DNA from: Pseudomonas siliginis
GTDB lineage: Bacteria; Pseudomonadota; Gammaproteobacteria; Pseudomonadales; Pseudomonadaceae
Length of the DNA: 64,000 nt
Direction: 5' to 3'
NCBI RefSeq assembly: GCF_019145195.1
Contig: NZ_JAHSTW010000003.1
Span: 186,001-250,000, forward strand
Part shown: piece after piece, positions 59,893 through 64,000 of the stretch
How positions within the stretch are numbered: position 1 is the first letter of the stretch
How the letters are laid out: every line of letters starts with the position of its first letter
Notes under the pieces: generated by a model
Told to the model about the DNA's origin: nothing
What the model saw: only the letters and a program-made list of their open reading frames with translations
Databases searched by the model: none
Program-made: the position numbers and the translations under genes

Positions 59893-60546
59893 ATGCGCCC
59901 CCTCAAGTCACTTGTTGCAGCGTCGTTGCTGCTCAGCGGGTGCAATGGAATGCCAGTCGCTTTTGTTCAGGATCCTGTTTTAGACCAAGCCTTTGTCGTC
60001 CACTCCGGCGCGCCTTTGCCTTACCTGCTGATGGGTTCGGCTGTGCAATGGAACGAAGACTTCGCCGTAACGGTGAAGCACATTCCTTACTTGTCGGGCA
60101 CGGTTTTCCAAGGGCAGGCAGACGTGCAGTTCTTCCGCCACAAGGCCAATAGCGTGCCGGCGTGGCGCGGCTACAAGCCGGGCGAGGAGCTGACTTCGGT
60201 GGGGTTCAATTCGCTGTACATGTCGGTCAAGGGCACCGGCCAGGCGCTGCCGGCGATGGTTCGCCTCGACGTCAAAGAGGGCAACGTGCTTTATGGCACC
60301 CATAATGGCGCACTGGCCAAAGGCATGTCCGGCGGGCCGGTGTTTTCTGCCGATGGCAAAGTGGTTGGCATCAACGTGGCGTTTCTCACCCGTGATGATG
60401 TCAGCCGCCTCAAGCGCAAGGACCTGCTCGATCAACCGCGCGTGAGCATTTTCCTGCCGTACGCGGAGATCAATCGCGAGTGGTCGCGCTATCAGGCCAG
60501 CATCACCCCCACAGCGCCACCAGCGACCAAACTGGCCAGCCGCTGA
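59893..60546 (+). CDS. Trypsin-like serine-protease-fold lipoprotein
   Basis: A 217-residue lipoprotein with lipobox LLSGC (Cys17). The mature part resembles a chymotrypsin-fold protease: His63 in VTVKHIPY, Asp77 in QADVQFF and Ser146 in GMSGGPVFSADGKVVGIN; the GxSGGP motif is the serine-protease signature. It should be tethered to the envelope. Its stop abuts the stop of the convergent HlyD-type gene (60546/60547). Substrate unknown. Confidence 0.8.
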   Translation: MRPLKSLVAASLLLSGCNGMPVAFVQDPVLDQAFVVHSGAPLPYLLMGSAVQWNEDFAVTVKHIPYLSGTVFQGQADVQFFRHKANSVPAWRGYKPGEELTSVGFNSLYMSVKGTGQALPAMVRLDVKEGNVLYGTHNGALAKGMSGGPVFSADGKVVGINVAFLTRDDVSRLKRKDLLDQPRVSIFLPYAEINREWSRYQASITPTAPPATKLASR

Positions 60547-61743
60547 TCAGCGTTCGCGCAACGCTTCGCGGGCGCGGTTGAGTGGTTTGATCAGGTAGTC
60601 GAGCACGGTTTTTTCGCCGGTACGGATGTCCACCGTGGCGATCATCCCGGGCACGATGGCGAAGCGTTTGCCGGCCTTGTTGCGCAGTTCATCCGAAACG
60701 GTACGGATGAACACGCGGTAATAGAAGATTTCCGGCTTGGCTTCGTCCTGGATGGTGTCCGGCGAGATCGTCACCACTTCGCCGTCGAGGCTGCCGTAGA
60801 TCGAATAGTCATAGGCGGTGATTTTCACTTTCGCCGCCTGGCCCGGGTGAATGAAGGCGATGTCGCGCGGCGAGATACGCGTCTCGATCAGCAGTTGTTC
60901 ATCGAGCGGTACGATCTGCATGACCTGGCCGTTGGGCGCAATGACGCCGCCAATCGTGCTGACCTCGATGTCCTTGACGATGCCGCGCACCGGCGAGCGC
61001 AGGGTCAGACGCGACAGTGAATCGGTGCGCCCACGGATCACCGCTTCGAGCATCTGCGCTTCGGCGTTGGCCTTGGCCAGGTCTTCGCGGGCGCGGACCA
61101 TGTAATCGGAGCGGGCTTCGGTGGCCTTCAATTCCAGCTCCGAGCGCTGACGGGTCAGGCGCAGCACTTCGACCCGACTCGAGGCGCCGATCTTCGCCAG
61201 GTTTTCAGTGATCGCCAGTTCGCTGCGCACCAGTTTCAGCGAGCTCTGAATACCGTCGAGGGTTTCCGCCAGACCTTTGCGCCGGGTCTGATAGAGCTCG
61301 GTTTCGGCGCGGATCAGATCGGGAAATTCCTGCAGCGATGCGTCGAAGGTCAAGGGCTTTTCGCTGACTTCGGCCTGCAAGCGGTCGACGCTGGCCAGCG
61401 CCGCGCGGTACTTGGCCGCGCTTTCGCCTACGTTGGACTGGTTCTTCACCGGGTCTAGTTGCGCGAGGATCTGCCCGCGCTCGACCAAAGCACCTTCGCT
61501 GACATTGAGCTGCTCGAGAATGCCGCCCTCCATCGACTGAATCACCTGTTCGCGCGAGCTGGGCACCACTTTACCGGTACCGGTCGAGACCTCGACGATC
61601 TCGAACCACGCCGCCCAGGCAATGAAGCAGGCGAGCATCAGCGCGCACCCCCAGATCACCTTTGCGCCACCGGCAAGGGCGCGCTCATCGCGGCCGTCGA
61701 GGTAGGACATCGGGTCCGGCACGTCGGTCATCATCGGCTTCAT
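60547..61743 (-). CDS. Type I secretion HlyD-family adaptor (LapC-like)
   Basis: A 398-residue membrane-fusion protein with one N-terminal helix (GCALMLACFIAWAAWF), long coiled-coil hairpins (about 100-265) and the HlyD C-terminal signature EIFYYRVFIRTV. It connects an ABC exporter and TolC and overlaps the exporter stop by 4 bp. Members with a peptidase-like ABC partner and TolC export large RTX-type adhesins such as LapA; the adhesin gene is not in the window. Confidence 0.93.
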   Translation of the reverse strand: MKPMMTDVPDPMSYLDGRDERALAGGAKVIWGCALMLACFIAWAAWFEIVEVSTGTGKVVPSSREQVIQSMEGGILEQLNVSEGALVERGQILAQLDPVKNQSNVGESAAKYRAALASVDRLQAEVSEKPLTFDASLQEFPDLIRAETELYQTRRKGLAETLDGIQSSLKLVRSELAITENLAKIGASSRVEVLRLTRQRSELELKATEARSDYMVRAREDLAKANAEAQMLEAVIRGRTDSLSRLTLRSPVRGIVKDIEVSTIGGVIAPNGQVMQIVPLDEQLLIETRISPRDIAFIHPGQAAKVKITAYDYSIYGSLDGEVVTISPDTIQDEAKPEIFYYRVFIRTVSDELRNKAGKRFAIVPGMIATVDIRTGEKTVLDYLIKPLNRAREALRER

Positions 61744-63902
61744 ACCGCCACTCCTTTGCCCGGTGCGCGCAGCCGCGCCAATGCCGCGTCGCGATGGTCA
61801 TCGATGACGATCCGTCCGTTGTCGAGCACGATGATCCGCTCGACCAGTTGCAACACACTGACCCGGTGCGTGGCGACCACCAGCGTTCGGCCCTGGGTCC
61901 AGGTCGCGAGTTTTTCCAGCAGCAGCCGCTCGGTGACGTCATCGAGCGCGGCTGTCGGTTCGTCGAGCAGCAGCACTTGTGGCTGGCGGATCAACAAGCG
62001 CGACAGCAACAGGCTTTGACGCTGACCTCCGGACAAACCCAGGCCGCCCTCAAGCACCAGGTGATCCATGCCTTTGGGCAGCTGCCGAACAAAGTCCAGG
62101 GCACCGGTGACGGTCAGCGCGGCGATGATTTCCTGATCGCTGGCCTGACCGGCACCGAGGGTGATGTTGTCGCGCAAGGTGCCATGAAACAGTCGCGCCT
62201 GTTGCGACAGCAGGCCGACGTCGCGGCGCAGATCGGCCGGATCCAGATGCGCCAGGGCGATGCCGTCCAGAGTGGTTTCACCGCTGCTCAGATCCATCGC
62301 GCCGCCCAGTGCTTGCAGCAACGTCGACTTGCCAGCACCGTTGCGGCCGAGCAGGGCGATGCGCTCGCCGGGCCGAATGCTCAGGTCGATGTTGTTGAGC
62401 GCCGGGGTCGATTCCTCGCTGTAGCGAAAACTGGCCTGACGCATGTGGTAGTCGCCGCGAATCGCCGGCAGGTGCACGCGCTGACTGCCTTCGGGATGAT
62501 CCACCGGCATCTGCATGATCCGGTTCAAGCCTTCGAGCGCGACCTTGGCCTGCTGCCATCGGGTGAGCACGTGGGTCAGTTGCGCCATCGGCCCCATCAT
62601 CCGCGACGACAGAATCGACGCCGCGACCAGGCTGCCGGTGGTCAGGTCGCCGGCGATCACCATTGGCGCGCCGAACACAATGACCACCGCGAACACTCCG
62701 CCTTGCACGTTCTGCGTCCACGCCACCAGGCTGTTGGTCAGGGTGCGCAGGCGCAGGCTGCTGTCCGCCGAGGCGGCGTTGTACTGGTTCCATTGTTGCT
62801 GGAAACGCTGCTCGGCCTGCAATGCCTTGATGTCGTCGAGGCCCTGAATACTTTCCACCAGCATGGCGTTGCGCAGCGCCGCTTCACGCATCGAGGCATT
62901 GGCCAGTCGCGCCAGACGCGGTTGCGCGATGATCCCGGGCAGCAACATGAACACCAGCGCCACCAGTGGAATCAGCACCAGTGGCCCGCCGATCAAATAG
63001 AACACCAGCAGGAACAGCAGGAAAAACGGCATGTCCGCCAGTGCCGTGGCAGTGCTGGAGGTGATCAGATCGCGGATCTGCTCCAGCTCGCGCAACTGCG
63101 AAATGAACGAACCGCTGGACTTCGGCCGCGCGGAATTGCGCAGGCGCAAGGCGTGGCCAAAGACCAGATCGGAGACGCGCAAGTCGGCGCGTTTGCCCAG
63201 CACATCGGTGATGCGCAGACGCAGAATGCGCATGACGAAATCGAACAGCAGCGCCAGCATCACCCCACCGAACAACACGTACAGGGTCGGCAGCGACTCG
63301 GCCGGAATCACCCGGTCGTACACCTGCATGGAAAACAGTACCCCGGCCATGCCCAGCAGGTTGGCCACCAGCGAGGCGATCATCACTTGGCTGTAAGGCC
63401 GCAGATCGGTGAGGACGATGCGCCGGAACCAGTGCTCGTCGTAGGGCTTGATGTAATCGTTGGTGCGCACGTCGGCCACCGGTTGCGTCGGACGCAGAAT
63501 CACCGTGCGCAATGCCTGCTCGGCGAGCGCGCCAGCCTCCATGCGACTCTGCAAACCTTGATCGCCACTGAAGCAGATGCCCAGCTCGCCGGTTTCGCCG
63601 ATGCTTTCGAGCACGCCGACCTGGCCGTCGCGCAGTTGCACCACCAGCGGCGTGCGCCAGCGGCTCAGGCTCTTGTTGTCGAATACCGCGAATTTCACGC
63701 TCAAACCGGCCTGACGCGCCATGTGCCGAACCACTTCTTCGACGCGGCCTTCGCTGTGCACCGAGGCCAGGCGCACGCTTTCCGGCGAGACGTCGAGTCG
63801 GTAGTGGCGGGCGACCTTCAACACCGCTTCCAGCCATGGCGAATAATCTTCGCGAGCTTCGGCAGCAGCGGGTTCGGGAACAGTGATGCTGGCATCGGTC
63901 AT
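61740..63902 (-). CDS. Type I secretion ABC transporter (LapB-like, LssB family)
   Basis: A 720-residue ABC exporter. Residues about 20-150 are a C39-like (CLD) domain lacking the catalytic Cys, residues 170-460 a six-helix membrane domain, and the C-terminus an NBD with Walker A GRNGAGKST, signature LSGGQRQ, Walker B VLLLDEPTAAL. The ATG at 63902 overlaps the TolC stop (ATGA). It energises export of large proteins. Confidence 0.95.
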   Translation of the reverse strand: MTDASITVPEPAAAEAREDYSPWLEAVLKVARHYRLDVSPESVRLASVHSEGRVEEVVRHMARQAGLSVKFAVFDNKSLSRWRTPLVVQLRDGQVGVLESIGETGELGICFSGDQGLQSRMEAGALAEQALRTVILRPTQPVADVRTNDYIKPYDEHWFRRIVLTDLRPYSQVMIASLVANLLGMAGVLFSMQVYDRVIPAESLPTLYVLFGGVMLALLFDFVMRILRLRITDVLGKRADLRVSDLVFGHALRLRNSARPKSSGSFISQLRELEQIRDLITSSTATALADMPFFLLFLLVFYLIGGPLVLIPLVALVFMLLPGIIAQPRLARLANASMREAALRNAMLVESIQGLDDIKALQAEQRFQQQWNQYNAASADSSLRLRTLTNSLVAWTQNVQGGVFAVVIVFGAPMVIAGDLTTGSLVAASILSSRMMGPMAQLTHVLTRWQQAKVALEGLNRIMQMPVDHPEGSQRVHLPAIRGDYHMRQASFRYSEESTPALNNIDLSIRPGERIALLGRNGAGKSTLLQALGGAMDLSSGETTLDGIALAHLDPADLRRDVGLLSQQARLFHGTLRDNITLGAGQASDQEIIAALTVTGALDFVRQLPKGMDHLVLEGGLGLSGGQRQSLLLSRLLIRQPQVLLLDEPTAALDDVTERLLLEKLATWTQGRTLVVATHRVSVLQLVERIIVLDNGRIVIDDHRDAALARLRAPGKGVAV

Positions 63903-64000
63903 GGCAGGATCTCGACATTCTGGATGGCGCTGTGGTCGATGCCGAAGACCCGGCGAATCGCACCGCTGTTGTAGAAGCAGTCGATCTGCAGGCGTTGCAG
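63899..64000 (-). CDS. TolC-family outer-membrane channel of a type I secretion system (partial, C-terminus)
   Basis: The last 33 residues before the right edge: LQRLQIDCFYNSGAIRRVFG, then IDHSAIQNVEILP, then TGA. A short Cys-containing tail of this type ends the TolC proteins of LapE-like operons. It overlaps the ABC gene by ATGA, so TolC-ABC-HlyD form one operon on the minus strand. The rest lies beyond the window. Confidence 0.75.
   Translation of the reverse strand: MQRLQIDCFYNSGAIRRVFGIDHSAIQNVEILP

Noticed and set aside
61662..63974. A 770-residue open frame on the plus strand opposite the ABC exporter gene
   Set aside because: Antisense shadow of a strongly conserved, high-GC coding gene; His/Gln/Arg-rich composition with no domain, no ribosome site.
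1..64000. CRISPR arrays, tRNA and rRNA genes, prophage genes
   Set aside because: No regularly spaced repeats, cloverleaf genes or phage structural proteins were seen in the window.

Overview
The window looks like the chromosome of a fluorescent Pseudomonas, probably of the P. fluorescens/P. koreensis group. Evidence: high GC, REP elements of the GTGGGAGCGAGCCTGCTCGCGA type, small families typical of Pseudomonas (DUF2790, DUF6124), and many LysR, AraC and TetR regulators of the kind seen in soil and plant pseudomonads. No rRNA, tRNA or CRISPR array was seen, and no complete insertion sequence. The species assignment is inference.

Layout. 0-3 kb: aldehyde dehydrogenase plus a carboxymuconolactone decarboxylase-like gene, divergent from a LysR regulator. 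3-5.3 kb: DUF2790 protein, HSL-type hydrolase coupled to TspO, and a small unknown. 5.3-9 kb: a CorA-like protein, an RLAN/RimK ATP-grasp ligase and a divergent GNAT/C39-like fusion, a candidate peptide-ligation system. 9-12.4 kb: membrane diguanylate cyclase, a short HhH protein, manganese catalase. 12.6-17.7 kb: a large methyltransferase, a tyrosine-phosphatase/autotransporter fusion, an MscS channel. 17.8-28.7 kb: two AraC regulators, a GST, a methyltransferase, a bestrophin, an NTP-transporter-like MFS protein, an SDR with an export-like leader, a LysR, a beta-lactamase-fold hydrolase.

28.7-31.9 kb is an accessory patch of lower GC. It holds small orphan genes, a 178-bp MITE-like element with perfect 20-bp inverted ends, a GIY-YIG pseudogene with two lesions, and two attC-like sites that end two adjacent gene cassettes: a relic of a chromosomal integron without integrase. 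33.6-37.4 kb is a nickel/cobalt island: HupE, a membrane-anchored partner, a His-rich protein, a CsoR-family sensor with an InrS-like ligand set, and an RcnA-type exporter, arranged around a G-tract operator. 37.5-38.2 kb holds DUF6124 and a strongly folded leader RNA candidate.

38.4-46.2 kb: an amino-acid permease, then a TetR gene, a FadL porin and an RND efflux pair; the last two transcription units each begin with the same 24-bp operator-like palindrome, so they probably form one TetR regulon. 46.2-55.6 kb: a series of oxidoreductases, DoxX, SDR, MFS and LysR genes plus an Atu4866 protein. 55.7-59.7 kb: a flavin monooxygenase divergent from an AcoR-type sigma-54 activator, with TGTCAC palindromes between them. 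59.9-64 kb: a lipoprotein serine-protease homologue, then a type I secretion operon (TolC-ABC-HlyD) of the large-adhesin (Lap) kind, cut by the right edge.
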